The notes below the pieces were generated by a model, which was not told the origin of the DNA, did no database searches, and saw nothing but the letters and a program-made list of their open reading frames with translations. Both the position numbers and the translations under genes were made by a program. Of a DNA stretch of 39,068 nucleotides, positions 9,591-19,850 are shown piece by piece. Origin of the DNA: an uncultured Bacteroidota bacterium. GTDB lineage: Bacteria; Bacteroidota; Bacteroidia; Chitinophagales; Chitinophagaceae. The stretch covers positions 1-39,068 of the forward strand of contig CAIYKV010000219.1 in the NCBI GenBank assembly GCA_903926855.1. The letters run 5' to 3'. Each line of letters starts with the position of its first letter. Positions within the stretch are counted from its first letter, which is position 1.

Positions 9591-12500
9591 ATGGTAACAA
9601 GGCAGCAACAGACAGAGCAATTTCAAAAAATATATGGTGATCTGAATGAACAGCAGAAATTGGCTGTAAATACGATTGATGGCCCCGTTATGGTTATTGC
9701 CGGACCCGGTACCGGAAAAACACAGATCCTCAGTGCCCGTATCGGCAAAATATTGCTCGAAACAGATACACAACCCGAAAATATCCTTTGTCTTACTTAT
9801 ACAGATGCTGGCGCCGTTGCCATGCGTAAGAGATTACTTGGCTTTATTGGTCCGGATGCTTATAAAGTGCATATCCATACCTTTCACTCATTCTGCAATG
9901 ATATTATCCAGGAAAATTTATCCTTATTTGAAAAAACAACACTTGACCCGATTTCAGATCTGGAAAAAATTGATCTCTTCAAGCAATTGATTGACAGTTT
10001 CCCCAAAAATCATCCGCTTAAGCGATATCGAGGAGATGTTTATTTTGAAATAAAAAACCTCCAGCAATTATTCAGTTCCATGAAACGGGAAGGCTGGACA
10101 CCTGCATTTATCAATGAAAAGATTGATGAATACCTGGCAGATATACCCAATCGGGAAGAATATGTGTATCAGCGGGTTTATAAACAGTTTAAACCGGGTG
10201 ATCGGAAAGAAAACAAGATCGAAGAAGTGAAAGAAAAGATGGAGAAGCTCAGGGCAGCCGTAAATGAGTTTGATAGATTTCAGAAGCTGATGCGTAACCG
10301 CAATCGCTACGATTTTGATGATATGATTAATTGGGTAATCAATGCGTTCAGCGAAAATAAATTATTGCTTTCCCGTTATCAGGAGCAGTATTTATATGTT
10401 TTGGTAGATGAATACCAGGATACCAGCGGAACACAGAATCGGTTAGTGGAATTATTGATCAGTTACTGGGAACAACCCAATGTATTTGTAGTGGGTGACG
10501 ATGACCAGAGTATTTATCGGTTTCAGGGGGCCAATGTAGAGAACATGGAAAATTTTGCATTCAACTATCAGGCAGAGTTGCTAACGGTGGTGCTCATCAA
10601 TAATTACCGTTCTACACAGCCCATATTGGATATATCAAAAACACTCGTTGATAAAAATGAGGAGCGCCTGATTAATAAAGTACCGGGGCTCAGTAAAACA
10701 TTGGTTGCTTCTCATCAGAAAACACAACAGTATACACATACCCCTGTAATCAACGAATATGAAACACAAAGACAGGAAATGATTGATACCCTGCTTTCCA
10801 TTGAAAAATTATTAGCGCAGGGCATTCCACCAGCGGCCATCGCTGTAATTTATAAAGAGAATAAATATGGGGAGGATTTGGCGCAGTATTTTGCCCAAAA
10901 AAATATTCCAATTTTCAGTAAGCGCAACCTGAATATATTGGAAGTGCCACTAGCCAAAAAAATTATTCTTCTATTACAATATTTATGGGCCGAACATGAT
11001 ATCCCGTTTGGCGGAGAAGAAATGTTATTTGAAATACTTCATTTCGATTGGTTCCATATTTCACCTATTGAAATTGCAAAACTTAGTGCCGAGGTAGCCG
11101 GAAAAAGATTTGGAGAAAACAGGACCTCACTACGCAATGCCTTACTGGAAAAAGGCAATGCACCAGCAGCAGATTTATTCAGCAAGGGGGCTCCGGCAGG
11201 TTTGAAAGAAGCCAGTCAGATCATTGAAAAACTGATTGGAGATGTAAGTAATATGACCCTTGTCAATTTATTTGAAACCTGTATCCAGGAATCAGGTATG
11301 TTGAAATGGATAATGGAAAGCCCTGATAAACACAGGCATTTGCAAGTGCTTACCGGCTTATTCGATTTTGTAAAAGATGAAGCCCGTCGTAATCCTTCCT
11401 TATCGCTCGAGCAGCTTATCAATATTTTTATGTTGATGGAAAAAGAGGGACTTAGCCTTCCTCTTGTTCAGGTGAGTGGTAGTGAGAAAGGAGTAAATCT
11501 ATTAACCGCCCATGGTTCTAAAGGCCTGGAATTTGATCATGTTTTTTTAGCAGGATGTAACGCTTCTAACTGGGAGAAAAAAAGAAAGCCCGGAGGAGGT
11601 TACAGTTTCCCGGATACCATGTTCTCATCTCAACCCAAACAGAAAGAGGAAGAAGAATTAAGACGGCTTTTCTATGTAGCCCTGACAAGGGCGAAAATAT
11701 ACCTGCATATTTCTTATAGTCGTTTCAGGAATGACGGAAAAGATATGGAACCGTCTATGTTTATTGCTGAGATACAAGATAAACACAGCTTACCGGTTAA
11801 AAAAGTGATACTCGACAATGAAGTATTAAGTGATTTTGCCATGGTGCAATTTACTGCTGAAAAAGCACCGGAAATTGAAAAAACAGAAGCTGATTTTATT
11901 ACCCAGATGTTGGATAAGTTTGTAATGAATGTAACTGCACTGAATAATTATCTCAAATGCCCTTTGCAATTCTATTTCCAAAATCTTGTACGTGTACCTT
12001 CCGGTAAATCCGAAGCAACGGAATTTGGCTCAGCCGTTCATTACGCGTTACAAAGGCTTTTTGAAAAAATGCAGCAAACAGAAAAATTCCCGGCTAAGTC
12101 TGAATTTGTAAATGATTTTGACTGGTATATGAGCCGGCACAGGGAAAGTTTTACGAAAGAACAGTTTGCTAGAAGAATAGAATATGGACAGGAAGTATTA
12201 AGCAATTATTATGATCAGTATATCCATTCCTGGAATACAATTGTGGCAGTAGAACGAAATATCCGCAATGTGGTTGTAGATGGAGTTCCGTTAAAAGGCA
12301 AACTGGACAAATTGGAATTTGATGGTAAATCCGTAAATGTTGTAGACTATAAAACTGGCAATATTGACAATGCCAAGGATAAATTATTATCCCCGGGCGA
12401 AAAAAGTCCTGAAGGGGGTGATTACTGGCGTCAGGCAGTATTTTACAAGATCTTAATAGACAATTATGAGCAGAAAAACTGGCAGGTTATCAGTGCGGAA

Positions 12501-12737
12501 TTTGACTTTATAGAGCCTGATAAAAAGAAGATATATAGAAAGGAGAAGATTGTGATAACACCTGCCGATACAACAACTGTAACACAACAGATCAAAACTG
12601 TGTGGCAAAAAATACAGAAAAGGGATTTTTATACCGGCTGTGGTAAACCAGATTGCCATTGGTGCAACTTTGTAAAAACCAATAATATGGCTATTGCATT
12701 GCATGATTTATCGGAAAACGAGGAAGAATCCGAATAA
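9591..12737 (+). CDS. UvrD/Rep-type helicase fused to Fe-S PD-(D/E)XK nuclease
   Basis: A 1048-residue superfamily 1A DNA helicase. Visible motifs are a Q-like LNEQQKLAVN, Walker A GPGTGKTQ (Lys43), motif II VDEYQDTS, motif III VGDDDQSIYRFQGA, motif IV NNYRST, motif V LLTAHGSKGLEFDHVF and motif VI RRLFYVALTRAK. The C-terminal quarter is a RecB-like nuclease: KLDKLEF and VDYKTGN supply Asp919 and Lys921. Cys790 together with Cys1017, Cys1022 and Cys1025 forms the one-plus-three cysteine pattern of an AddB/Cas4-like 4Fe-4S cluster. The protein probably acts in double-strand break processing or related repair. A promoter-like TATCTTTA lies four bases before the ATG. Confidence 0.92.
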   Translation: MVTRQQQTEQFQKIYGDLNEQQKLAVNTIDGPVMVIAGPGTGKTQILSARIGKILLETDTQPENILCLTYTDAGAVAMRKRLLGFIGPDAYKVHIHTFHSFCNDIIQENLSLFEKTTLDPISDLEKIDLFKQLIDSFPKNHPLKRYRGDVYFEIKNLQQLFSSMKREGWTPAFINEKIDEYLADIPNREEYVYQRVYKQFKPGDRKENKIEEVKEKMEKLRAAVNEFDRFQKLMRNRNRYDFDDMINWVINAFSENKLLLSRYQEQYLYVLVDEYQDTSGTQNRLVELLISYWEQPNVFVVGDDDQSIYRFQGANVENMENFAFNYQAELLTVVLINNYRSTQPILDISKTLVDKNEERLINKVPGLSKTLVASHQKTQQYTHTPVINEYETQRQEMIDTLLSIEKLLAQGIPPAAIAVIYKENKYGEDLAQYFAQKNIPIFSKRNLNILEVPLAKKIILLLQYLWAEHDIPFGGEEMLFEILHFDWFHISPIEIAKLSAEVAGKRFGENRTSLRNALLEKGNAPAADLFSKGAPAGLKEASQIIEKLIGDVSNMTLVNLFETCIQESGMLKWIMESPDKHRHLQVLTGLFDFVKDEARRNPSLSLEQLINIFMLMEKEGLSLPLVQVSGSEKGVNLLTAHGSKGLEFDHVFLAGCNASNWEKKRKPGGGYSFPDTMFSSQPKQKEEEELRRLFYVALTRAKIYLHISYSRFRNDGKDMEPSMFIAEIQDKHSLPVKKVILDNEVLSDFAMVQFTAEKAPEIEKTEADFITQMLDKFVMNVTALNNYLKCPLQFYFQNLVRVPSGKSEATEFGSAVHYALQRLFEKMQQTEKFPAKSEFVNDFDWYMSRHRESFTKEQFARRIEYGQEVLSNYYDQYIHSWNTIVAVERNIRNVVVDGVPLKGKLDKLEFDGKSVNVVDYKTGNIDNAKDKLLSPGEKSPEGGDYWRQAVFYKILIDNYEQKNWQVISAEFDFIEPDKKKIYRKEKIVITPADTTTVTQQIKTVWQKIQKRDFYTGCGKPDCHWCNFVKTNNMAIALHDLSENEEESE

Positions 12738-12788
12738 AAATTACGTTTCCGTTCACAATCCTTTTTCGTAATCAGCTGGCATGAGTTC

Positions 12789-12796
12789 TATATTTG
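12789..12796 (+). promoter_or_regulatory. Promoter -7 box TATATTTG (Ig-like lipoprotein gene)
   Basis: Exact match to the Bacteroidota -7 consensus TAnnTTTG, 21 bases before ATG 12818. A TTTCG at 12764-12768 is an imperfect -33 candidate. The box covers the TTG at 12794, which argues against that TTG as the start codon of the following gene. Confidence 0.45.
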
Positions 12797-12817
12797 CCAA
12801 TCGTTCAAAATCCATAC

Positions 12818-14230
12818 ATGAAAAGTTTCTTTATACAGTTTGCTATTGTTCTGATGATTCTCTTTCGGGTGATACTGCTGAGTTCCTGTGCCAATATCAT
12901 CCCACCCGGAGGCGGACCCAAAGACTCACTGCCGCCCAAACTGGTAATGTCATTACCAAAAGACTCTGCCACCAATGTTTCGCCTAAAATAATCACACTT
13001 ACTTTTGATGAATATGTAACGCTGCAAAGCGCACAACAGGAATTGATCGTTTCTCCTACTTTAAAAAATTCACCCTTAATCGATTCTAAACTCCGGGTAG
13101 TTACTATAAAATTAAATAGGGACAGTTTTGAAGCCAATACAACCTATTCTTTAAATTTTGGCAATGCGATCAAGGATGTAAATGAAGGAAATATTGCAAA
13201 AGGCTTTACCTATGTTTTTTCAACAGGCAACTCACTTGATCATGGTATTTATAAAGGTAAAGTGATACTAGCCGAAACAGGTAAAATTGATTCTTCGCTG
13301 GTTGTTATGCTCCATAATAACCTTTCAGATACGGCGATTGCAAAAATAAGACCCCGGTATTATACTCGTCTTAATGGTAAAGGAGAGTTTAGTTTCAGGA
13401 ACTTGCCGGAAGGTGTTTTTAATGTGTATGTATTGGAGAATAGTTTTTCCAATAGGTATACAGATAGCACAGAGATCTTTGCATTCAAAAATGAGCCGGT
13501 AACTATAGGAAACAATACTAAGCCAGATACCTTATTCGCTTACCAGGAAATAAAAAAGAAAGAAAAAACGGCTACTCCTTCATCTTCTCCCATAAAATTA
13601 CCCGGATCAAACAAAGAAGATAAACGAGTTCGTTATACATCGAGTCTGGATAATGGCGAGCAAGACCTGTTATCGGACCTCGTACTTAATTTTACAAAAA
13701 AAATCAGCCATTTTGATAGTACAAAATTTGTGTTGACGGATACGAATTATCGTCCGTTGAATAACTATTCGATTACCCTGGATACAGGTAAAACAAAAGT
13801 AGTGTTGAGGTATTCCTGGAAAGACTATACCCCTTTGCGTCTTTTAATTGCCAAAGACGCTGTAGCTGATTCATTGAAAACAACTTTATCGAAAGCGGAT
13901 ACCCTGCGTTTTTTTACCAAAAGAGAATCAGATTATGGCAGTATCCGATTACGCTTCGGGAATCTGGATTTATCGAAAAACCCGGTACTTCAGATTTGGC
14001 AGAGTGATAAGCTACTGGAATCTGTGGTATTAACCGCAACTGAATTCAGGAGAAAATTGTTTCATGCCGGTAGTTATGACCTTCGTATTCTGTATGATAA
14101 AAATCGTAATGGAGTCTGGGATCCGGGGCATTTCTTTGGATATAAGCGTCAGCCGGAGATCGTTCAATTGATTCCTAAGGCACTTACTATCCGCGCTAAC
14201 TGGGATAATGAAGTGAACATTCCATTATAA
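12818..14230 (+). CDS. Lipoprotein with Ig-like (SbsA/Big_5-type) domain
   Basis: A 470-residue secreted lipoprotein. The hydrophobic N terminus ends in a lipobox LSSC with Cys24 as the lipidated residue. It is followed by the CANIIPPGGGPKD signature found in many Bacteroidota lipoproteins carrying an N-terminal bacterial Ig-like domain (about residues 35-135, PPKLVMSLPKDSATNVSPK). The remaining part is beta-rich and of unknown role. It ends in a calcium-like loop DKNRNGVWDPG. ATG 12818 is preferred over TTG 12794, because the upstream TTG lies in a promoter box and would add residues before the signal peptide. It lies between the helicase and recR on the same strand. Confidence 0.85.
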   Translation: MKSFFIQFAIVLMILFRVILLSSCANIIPPGGGPKDSLPPKLVMSLPKDSATNVSPKIITLTFDEYVTLQSAQQELIVSPTLKNSPLIDSKLRVVTIKLNRDSFEANTTYSLNFGNAIKDVNEGNIAKGFTYVFSTGNSLDHGIYKGKVILAETGKIDSSLVVMLHNNLSDTAIAKIRPRYYTRLNGKGEFSFRNLPEGVFNVYVLENSFSNRYTDSTEIFAFKNEPVTIGNNTKPDTLFAYQEIKKKEKTATPSSSPIKLPGSNKEDKRVRYTSSLDNGEQDLLSDLVLNFTKKISHFDSTKFVLTDTNYRPLNNYSITLDTGKTKVVLRYSWKDYTPLRLLIAKDAVADSLKTTLSKADTLRFFTKRESDYGSIRLRFGNLDLSKNPVLQIWQSDKLLESVVLTATEFRRKLFHAGSYDLRILYDKNRNGVWDPGHFFGYKRQPEIVQLIPKALTIRANWDNEVNIPL

Positions 14231-14241
14231 TCAGGGAACCG

Positions 14242-14249
14242 TAACTTTG
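14242..14249 (+). promoter_or_regulatory. Promoter -7 box TAACTTTG (recR)
   Basis: Exact TAnnTTTG match 23 bases before the recR start and 12 bases after the preceding stop. No convincing TTTG -33 element is present at 19-21 bases upstream, so it is supported by the -7 box only. Confidence 0.35.
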
Positions 14250-14272
14250 TTTCTGGAAATAAAAAATTTACC

Positions 14273-14887
14273 ATGCCGCTTCCTTCTGTATTATTGGAAA
14301 ATGCTGTTGCCGAATTTGCCAAATTACCTGGCATCGGTAAAAAAACCGCATTACGGCTGGTCTTACACTTATTAAAAAAAGAAGTAGCAGAAGTACAGCA
14401 GTTTGGAGAAGCTATTACAAAAATGCGAAGAGATATTAAGTTTTGCCAAAGATGCTTTAATGTGAGTGATGGTGATATTTGTTCTATTTGCTCCAATTCC
14501 ATGCGTAATCAACGTATGATCTGTGTAGTAGAAAATATCCGTGATGTAATTGCCATTGAAAGTACCCAGCAACTCAGCGGAACCTATCATGTACTGGGTG
14601 GCATTATTTCTCCATTGGATGGTATTGGACCGGACCAGCTAACCATCGAATCGCTAGTGAACCGAATCATGAAAGAGGAAACCGAAGAACTGGTTTTTGC
14701 GTTAAGTCCAAATATACTGGGAGACACAACCATTTACTATATCCAGAAAAAAATCGCTCATCTCCCCTGTCGCATCACCACCATTGCGCGAGGCATTGCT
14801 TTTGGGGGAGAGCTCGAATACGCTGACGAAATGACCCTTTCTCGCAGTATAGCGAATCGGTTACCCATACAGCAGTATGTAAAATAA
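14273..14887 (+). CDS. recR: Recombination mediator protein RecR
   Basis: A 204-residue RecR, the family length. The N-terminal helix-hairpin-helix LAKLPGIGKKTA-type segment (FAKLPGIGKKTALRL) is followed by a zinc finger with Cys58, Cys61, Cys70 and Cys73. A Toprim domain (CVVEN... GTYHVLGGIISPLDGIGPD) and the C-terminal ARGIAFGGELEYAD Walker-like segment follow. RecR loads RecA onto gaps with RecO/RecF. Its position behind the helicase-nuclease gene places two recombination functions close together, with the Ig-like lipoprotein gene in between. Confidence 0.97.
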   Translation: MPLPSVLLENAVAEFAKLPGIGKKTALRLVLHLLKKEVAEVQQFGEAITKMRRDIKFCQRCFNVSDGDICSICSNSMRNQRMICVVENIRDVIAIESTQQLSGTYHVLGGIISPLDGIGPDQLTIESLVNRIMKEETEELVFALSPNILGDTTIYYIQKKIAHLPCRITTIARGIAFGGELEYADEMTLSRSIANRLPIQQYVK

Positions 14888-15196
14888 CCCTCCTTATCGT
14901 TGCCATAATTTTAAGTAACATTTCGGGTCTTATTCCATCTCAATCCCCTATCAGCTCAATCAGGAGGCAAATCCTTTATAGACCCGGCTTTGCTTATATT
15001 TTGTTTTAACCATTCTGGTCTTTATCTTTACGGCTTATTCAGGCAGATTTGTTTATTGTTCAGCCTGTTACTCCGCTTTCTGCGGAATGTAAAGAACTAA
15101 TAAACGTTTTACAGTGCTCACTCCTACACTCTCTAAAGCGTTTACAGTTCTGTATAATAAACTATGCCGGCAACGGAATAGATAAAAATGTAAACG
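14888..15196. other. 309-base gap before methionine synthase; small repeats, no RNA family recognised
   Basis: No credible coding sequence. It contains a 7-bp inverted repeat CGGGTCT (14924-14930) / AGACCCG (14980-14986). A small hairpin TCCGC-TTTCT-GCGGA lies at 15072-15086. Two related 14-mers, AAACGTTTTACAGT (15102-15115) and AAAGCGTTTACAGT (15135-15148), match in 11 of 14 positions and are 33 bases apart. I looked for cobalamin and SAM riboswitch signatures and did not recognise any. It probably holds the promoter and control sites for the methionine synthase genes. Confidence 0.5.
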
Positions 15197-16210
15197 ATGG
15201 ATATCAGAAAAGAACTTGAAAAAAGAATATTGGTGATAGATGGTGCTATGGGCACCATGATTCAGAGGCATAAACTGGAAGAAACCGATTACCGAGGCAC
15301 CCGCTTTGCAAACTGGCATACCGATGTAAAAGGTAATAATGACCTGCTTTGTATTACCCAGCCACAAATTATCAAAGGTATTCATAAACAATACCTGGCG
15401 GCAGGTGCGGATATTATAGAAACCAACACGTTTAGTAGCACTGTGATAGCTATGGCAGATTACGATATGCAATCTCTGGCATACGAACTAAATACTGCTG
15501 CGGCCAAGTGTGCAAGAGAGGCTATTAACGAATTTATAGCGGAAAACCCAGGCGCTGCACCAAAATTTGTTGCAGGAGCTATCGGGCCGTTAAATAAGAC
15601 CCTGAGTTTATCTCCTGATGTAAATAATCCTGGATATCGTGCCGTTAGCTTCGACGAAGTAGTAAATGCCTATTATGAACAAATCCGTGGTTTAGTAGAT
15701 GGAGGTGTTGATTTGTTATTGATAGAAACCATATTTGATACCCTGAATGCAAAGGGGGCTATCTATGCAGCAAAAAAATACTTTAGGGATAAAAAAATGG
15801 CGGAGCTGCCGATCATGATCAGCGGAACCATTACCGACGCTTCGGGCAGAACACTTAGTGGACAAACCCTGGAAGCATTTTATACCTCTGTCATGCATGC
15901 AAACCCCTTAAGTGTTGGGTTGAATTGTGCACTGGGTGCGGCAGAAATGAGAAGCCATATTGAAGAGCTTTCTCAAATAGCGGCCTGTTATACATCCGCG
16001 TATCCAAATGCCGGCTTACCTAACGCTATGGGTGAATATGATGAGCAACCCCATGAAACAGCTCATTTTATTGAAGAATGGGCTAAAGAAGGATTCGTAA
16101 ATATTGTGGGTGGCTGTTGTGGAACAACCCCGGATCATATCAAACATATTGCCGATAACGTTAATCACATTACACCAAGGCCTTTGCCTGTTTTAGAAGT
16201 TGTAGAATAA
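15197..16210 (+). CDS. metH: Methionine synthase N-terminal module (homocysteine S-methyltransferase)
   Basis: A 337-residue protein equal to the homocysteine-binding domain of cobalamin-dependent methionine synthase. It begins with the family signature [16 protein letters not shown] in similar form. The zinc ligands are Cys244 in GLNCALGA and Cys307/Cys308 in [11 protein letters not shown]. In E. coli this is the first third of a single MetH of about 1227 residues. Here the chain stops and the remaining domains are encoded by the next gene 42 bases downstream; the two together total 1242 residues. The split falls at the natural domain border, so this looks like a stable two-subunit enzyme and not a broken gene. 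Confidence 0.93.
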   Translation: MDIRKELEKRILVIDGAMGTMIQRHKLEETDYRGTRFANWHTDVKGNNDLLCITQPQIIKGIHKQYLAAGADIIETNTFSSTVIAMADYDMQSLAYELNTAAAKCAREAINEFIAENPGAAPKFVAGAIGPLNKTLSLSPDVNNPGYRAVSFDEVVNAYYEQIRGLVDGGVDLLLIETIFDTLNAKGAIYAAKKYFRDKKMAELPIMISGTITDASGRTLSGQTLEAFYTSVMHANPLSVGLNCALGAAEMRSHIEELSQIAACYTSAYPNAGLPNAMGEYDEQPHETAHFIEEWAKEGFVNIVGGCCGTTPDHIKHIADNVNHITPRPLPVLEVVE

Positions 16211-16252
16211 AAATCACAATTCTTAGCTTCTTTTTCTTACTAAAATTGAATT

Positions 16253-18970
16253 ATGGCTTCCCCAGTAACTATTAAACCTTACCTGCGATTATCCGGCCTG
16301 GAACCTTTGGTTATCAGACCTGAAACAAATTTTGTGAATGTAGGCGAAAGAACTAATGTGACGGGTTCTAAAAAATTCGCAAGACTAATCCGGGAGAATA
16401 AATATGAGGAAGCTTTATCCGTTGCCCGGCAGCAGGTAGAAAGCGGTGCACAAATATTAGATGTAAATATGGATGATGCGATGCTGGATGGAGTAGCAGC
16501 CATGACTACATTCATGAATCTTATACAAAGTGAGCCAGATATCGCCAGGATACCCATCATGATCGATAGTTCCAAATTTGAGATCATACAAGCCGGCTTA
16601 AAATGTGTTCAGGGCAGATGTATTGTGAATTCAATCTCCATGAAAGAAGGAGAAGAAAAATTCATAGAACAGGCTTTTATCTGCAAAGCGTTTGGCGCGG
16701 CGGTAATTGTGATGGCTTTCGATGAAGTGGGCCAGGCCGATACCAAACAAAGAAAAGTTGATATCTGTAAAAGGGCTTATCAAATATTAACCAAAAAAGT
16801 TGGCTTTCAACCACAGGATATCATTTTTGACCCTAATATTTTCGCTATTGCCACGGGTATTGAGGAACATAATAACTATGCAGTTGATTTTATTGAAGCT
16901 ACCCGAGAGATTAAACAATTGATGCCTTTAACAAAAGTAAGTGGCGGGGTATCTAATGTCTCTTTTTCTTTCAGAGGCAATGATCATGTTCGCGAAGCCA
17001 TCCACGCTGTATTCTTATACCATGCAATTAAAGCAGGAATGGATATGGGTATCGTAAATGCCGGACAATTGGTTATCTATGATGAAATCGAGCCCGTTTT
17101 GCGTGAGTTATGTGAAGATGTTATCCTAAACAGAAACAATGATAACAATGAAGCAACCGAAAAACTGATTATTCATGCCGATACAGTAAAGGCCAAGGGC
17201 AAAGTAGAAGTAAAAGATGAAGCCTGGAGAAATGATACTGTAGAAAAGAGGCTTTCGCATTCGCTGGTAAATGGGATTACAGATTATATTGAAGCAGATA
17301 CTGAAGAAGCCCGACAAAAATATCCGACTCCGCTTGAAGTAATTGAAGGCCCTTTAATGGATGGAATGGGAATAGTGGGAGATCTTTTCGGGGCAGGGAA
17401 AATGTTTCTGCCACAGGTGGTAAAAAGTGCCCGTGTAATGAAAAAAAGTGTAGCAGTTTTAACGCCTTATATAGAAGCAGAAAAAGAAGAAAGAAAACAG
17501 GCACATCTTGCCGCCGGAACTACCAATAGTGAAGCTGCCGGTGCTGCAAAAATCTTACTTGCAACCGTAAAAGGAGATGTGCATGATATCGGGAAAAATA
17601 TTGTTGGGGTTGTTTTAGGTTGTAATGGGTATGATATTATTGATTTGGGGGTAATGGTACCGGCAGATAAAATCTTAGAGACCGCTCAAAAAGAAAATGC
17701 TGATATCATTGGCTTAAGTGGTTTGATTACGCCTTCACTTGATGAGATGGTACATATTGCCAAAGAAATGACCCGGCGTGGAATGACGCAACCATTAATG
17801 ATTGGCGGTGCTACTACATCACGCATTCATACGGCTGTAAAAATTGCCCCCGAATACAATGCGGGGGTTGTGCATGTATTGGATGCTTCCAGAAGTGTAA
17901 CCGTTGCAGGATCGCTTTTAAACAAAGATCAAAAAACAGATTTTTTATCCGGACTCAAAGAGGAATACATAAAACTCAAAGAGAGTTTTGATAATAAGAA
18001 ACCCGTTAAATCTTACCTAAGCTATCAGGAAGCCCTCGCTAATAAAGTAGTGGTTGACTGGACTAACTATTCTCCTGTTACGCCAACATTTACTGGCACC
18101 CGGGTATTTGAAGATTTTGACCTAAGCACATTACGTTCATATATTGATTGGAAACCTTTTTTTATTGCCTGGGAAATGCATGGCAATTTTCCGGCAATTC
18201 TCACTGATGAAATTGTAGGTAAAGAAGCAACTAAATTATTTAATGACGCAAATTCATTATTGGATAAAATTATATCCGAGAAATGGCTTACCGCAAAAGG
18301 TACTATTGGCTTCTGGGAAGCGGGTAGTGATGGAGATGATCTTGAAATCATAGATGGAAATAGAAAAATTCGTCTTTCCTTTCTTCGTCAGCAGATTAAA
18401 AAAGCTCCCGATCAGCCCAATTTGTCATTAGCAGATTTTATCATGCCTGCATCCTTTGACAAAAAAGACTTTATAGGCGCATTTGCCGTTACTATTCATG
18501 GCATTGAAGAACATGTGAAAAGGTTTGAAAAAAATCTAGATGACTATAATAAAATTATGCTGCAAGCACTTGCTGACAGACTGGCAGAAGCATTCGCAGA
18601 AGCGTTGCACCTGCAAACCAGGAAAGAATTCTGGGGGTATGATATAGAAGAACAATTAAGTAATGAGGATCTAATAAAAGAGCAATATACAGGTATTCGC
18701 CCGGCGCCAGGATATCCTGCTTGTCCAGATCACACAGAAAAATATAAATTATTTGACCTTTTGCGTGCTACCGAAACAATTGGTATTCAACTTACCGAAA
18801 GTCTAGCCATGTACCCGGCTTCTTCGGTATGTGGCTGGTATTTTTCCCATCCGAAAAGTCAGTATTTCGGAGTTGGAAAAATTCAGAGAGACCAGCTTGA
18901 GGATTATGCAAAACGAAAAAATATGTCTATCGAATTAGCAGAAAGATGGCTGAGTCCTGTTCTGGAATAA
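16253..18970 (+). CDS. metH: Methionine synthase C-terminal module (folate, cobalamin and activation domains)
   Basis: A 905-residue protein carrying the rest of MetH. A pterin (methyltetrahydrofolate) binding domain covers about residues 20-290 ([14 protein letters not shown] near the start, then IMIDSSKF). A cobalamin cap and Rossmann B12-binding domain cover about 320-570, with the cobalt ligand His444 in [11 protein letters not shown]. The SAM-binding reactivation domain follows to the end ([30 protein letters not shown]). It transfers the methyl group through cobalamin to homocysteine bound on the partner protein. A promoter-like TAAAATTG lies four bases before the ATG, so it may also be expressed separately from the first module. 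Confidence 0.95.
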   Translation: MASPVTIKPYLRLSGLEPLVIRPETNFVNVGERTNVTGSKKFARLIRENKYEEALSVARQQVESGAQILDVNMDDAMLDGVAAMTTFMNLIQSEPDIARIPIMIDSSKFEIIQAGLKCVQGRCIVNSISMKEGEEKFIEQAFICKAFGAAVIVMAFDEVGQADTKQRKVDICKRAYQILTKKVGFQPQDIIFDPNIFAIATGIEEHNNYAVDFIEATREIKQLMPLTKVSGGVSNVSFSFRGNDHVREAIHAVFLYHAIKAGMDMGIVNAGQLVIYDEIEPVLRELCEDVILNRNNDNNEATEKLIIHADTVKAKGKVEVKDEAWRNDTVEKRLSHSLVNGITDYIEADTEEARQKYPTPLEVIEGPLMDGMGIVGDLFGAGKMFLPQVVKSARVMKKSVAVLTPYIEAEKEERKQAHLAAGTTNSEAAGAAKILLATVKGDVHDIGKNIVGVVLGCNGYDIIDLGVMVPADKILETAQKENADIIGLSGLITPSLDEMVHIAKEMTRRGMTQPLMIGGATTSRIHTAVKIAPEYNAGVVHVLDASRSVTVAGSLLNKDQKTDFLSGLKEEYIKLKESFDNKKPVKSYLSYQEALANKVVVDWTNYSPVTPTFTGTRVFEDFDLSTLRSYIDWKPFFIAWEMHGNFPAILTDEIVGKEATKLFNDANSLLDKIISEKWLTAKGTIGFWEAGSDGDDLEIIDGNRKIRLSFLRQQIKKAPDQPNLSLADFIMPASFDKKDFIGAFAVTIHGIEEHVKRFEKNLDDYNKIMLQALADRLAEAFAEALHLQTRKEFWGYDIEEQLSNEDLIKEQYTGIRPAPGYPACPDHTEKYKLFDLLRATETIGIQLTESLAMYPASSVCGWYFSHPKSQYFGVGKIQRDQLEDYAKRKNMSIELAERWLSPVLE

Positions 18971-18971
18971 C

Positions 18972-18979
18972 TAAATTTG
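18972..18979 (+). promoter_or_regulatory. Promoter -7 box TAAATTTG
   Basis: Exact TAnnTTTG match just after the metH stop and 28 bases before the next ATG. No clear -33 TTTG. It suggests that the following gene is transcribed separately from metH. Confidence 0.35.
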
Positions 18980-19007
18980 TATAATTATTATCAGAAATAA
19001 GAATTGT

Positions 19008-19823
19008 ATGCGCGCTACGAGGTTGGTGTTTTGTGTGTTAATGATCATTCCTTTCATTACACTTGCACAAGAACAAAAAAAGAAAAAAGAAAGAAAAGGG
19101 GAGTTTTATTTTTCCTGGGGATATAATAAAGAATGGTATACCAATTCAAATGTGAGAGTAAGTCAGCCAGGCTTACATAACAATTATACGCTCAGTAATG
19201 TGCAATCTCACGATCATCCGGGATGGGATGAAGGAAGCCTGTTAAAAATACCACTCAGCATTCCGCAGTATAATTACAGGGTTGGCTATTTCTTTGATAA
19301 AGAGAAGGGGCTTGCTTTTGAGATCAATTTTGACCATACCAAACACATACTTACTGATGGTCAGCAAATGAAATTAACCGGCACACTCAATGGCAGGTCG
19401 GTAGATACTTCCATCAATTTCTCTAAAGCAAATGGCTTTTATTATTACCTGAATAATGGGGCCAATTTTTTGCTTTTTAATATTGTAAAAAGATGGCATT
19501 GGCTACAAAGCAGTAATAAAAATTTCGTTGTTGACGCACTTGCGAAAGGTGGAGTGGGTCCACTGATACCCCATGTTGAGAATAGTTTATTTGGCCAGTT
19601 AAATGACAAAGGCTTTCAACTTGGCGGCTGGAATATGGGGGTTGAAGGGGCCGTTCGAGTTACTTTTTATCAGCACCTATATTTAGAGTTTACCAATAAA
19701 ATTGATTACGCACGATATTCCGGTCTTAAAGTTTACCAGGGCACTGCTACAGAGGCATTTGGTACTTATGAAATGGTTCTGAATTTAGGATATACGATTC
19801 AGGCAGGAAAAAGGATGCATTAA
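19008..19823 (+). CDS. Secreted barrel-like conserved hypothetical protein
   Basis: A 271-residue protein with a signal peptide ending in TLA-QEQ (about residue 20). A strongly basic stretch (QKKKKERKG) follows, then alternating aromatic and polar residues such as GEFYFSWGYNKEWYT and YNYRVGYFFDKEKG. The C-terminal segment ends in NLGYTIQAGKRMH. The pattern suggests an outer-membrane beta-barrel of eight to ten strands, common in Bacteroidota as an uncharacterised family. I cannot name a function. It lies between metH and a convergent LOG-family gene, and has its own promoter-like box at 18972-18979. Confidence 0.72.
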   Translation: MRATRLVFCVLMIIPFITLAQEQKKKKERKGEFYFSWGYNKEWYTNSNVRVSQPGLHNNYTLSNVQSHDHPGWDEGSLLKIPLSIPQYNYRVGYFFDKEKGLAFEINFDHTKHILTDGQQMKLTGTLNGRSVDTSINFSKANGFYYYLNNGANFLLFNIVKRWHWLQSSNKNFVVDALAKGGVGPLIPHVENSLFGQLNDKGFQLGGWNMGVEGAVRVTFYQHLYLEFTNKIDYARYSGLKVYQGTATEAFGTYEMVLNLGYTIQAGKRMH

Positions 19824-19850
19824 TATAGATAATACTTCACTAAAACAGCA

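Noticed and set aside
12794-12817. TTG start for the Ig-like lipoprotein
   Set aside because: The TTG lies within the TATATTTG promoter box and would put eight extra residues before the lipoprotein signal.
14888-15196. Cobalamin or SAM riboswitch upstream of methionine synthase
   Set aside because: Expected here by function, but I could not find the B12 box or SAM-I/SAM-II core sequences; a covariance model search would decide.
15197-18970. metH as a single gene broken by a frameshift
   Set aside because: The first part ends exactly after the zinc-site domain, the second has its own ATG and leader, and the gap is non-coding, so a natural split is more likely.
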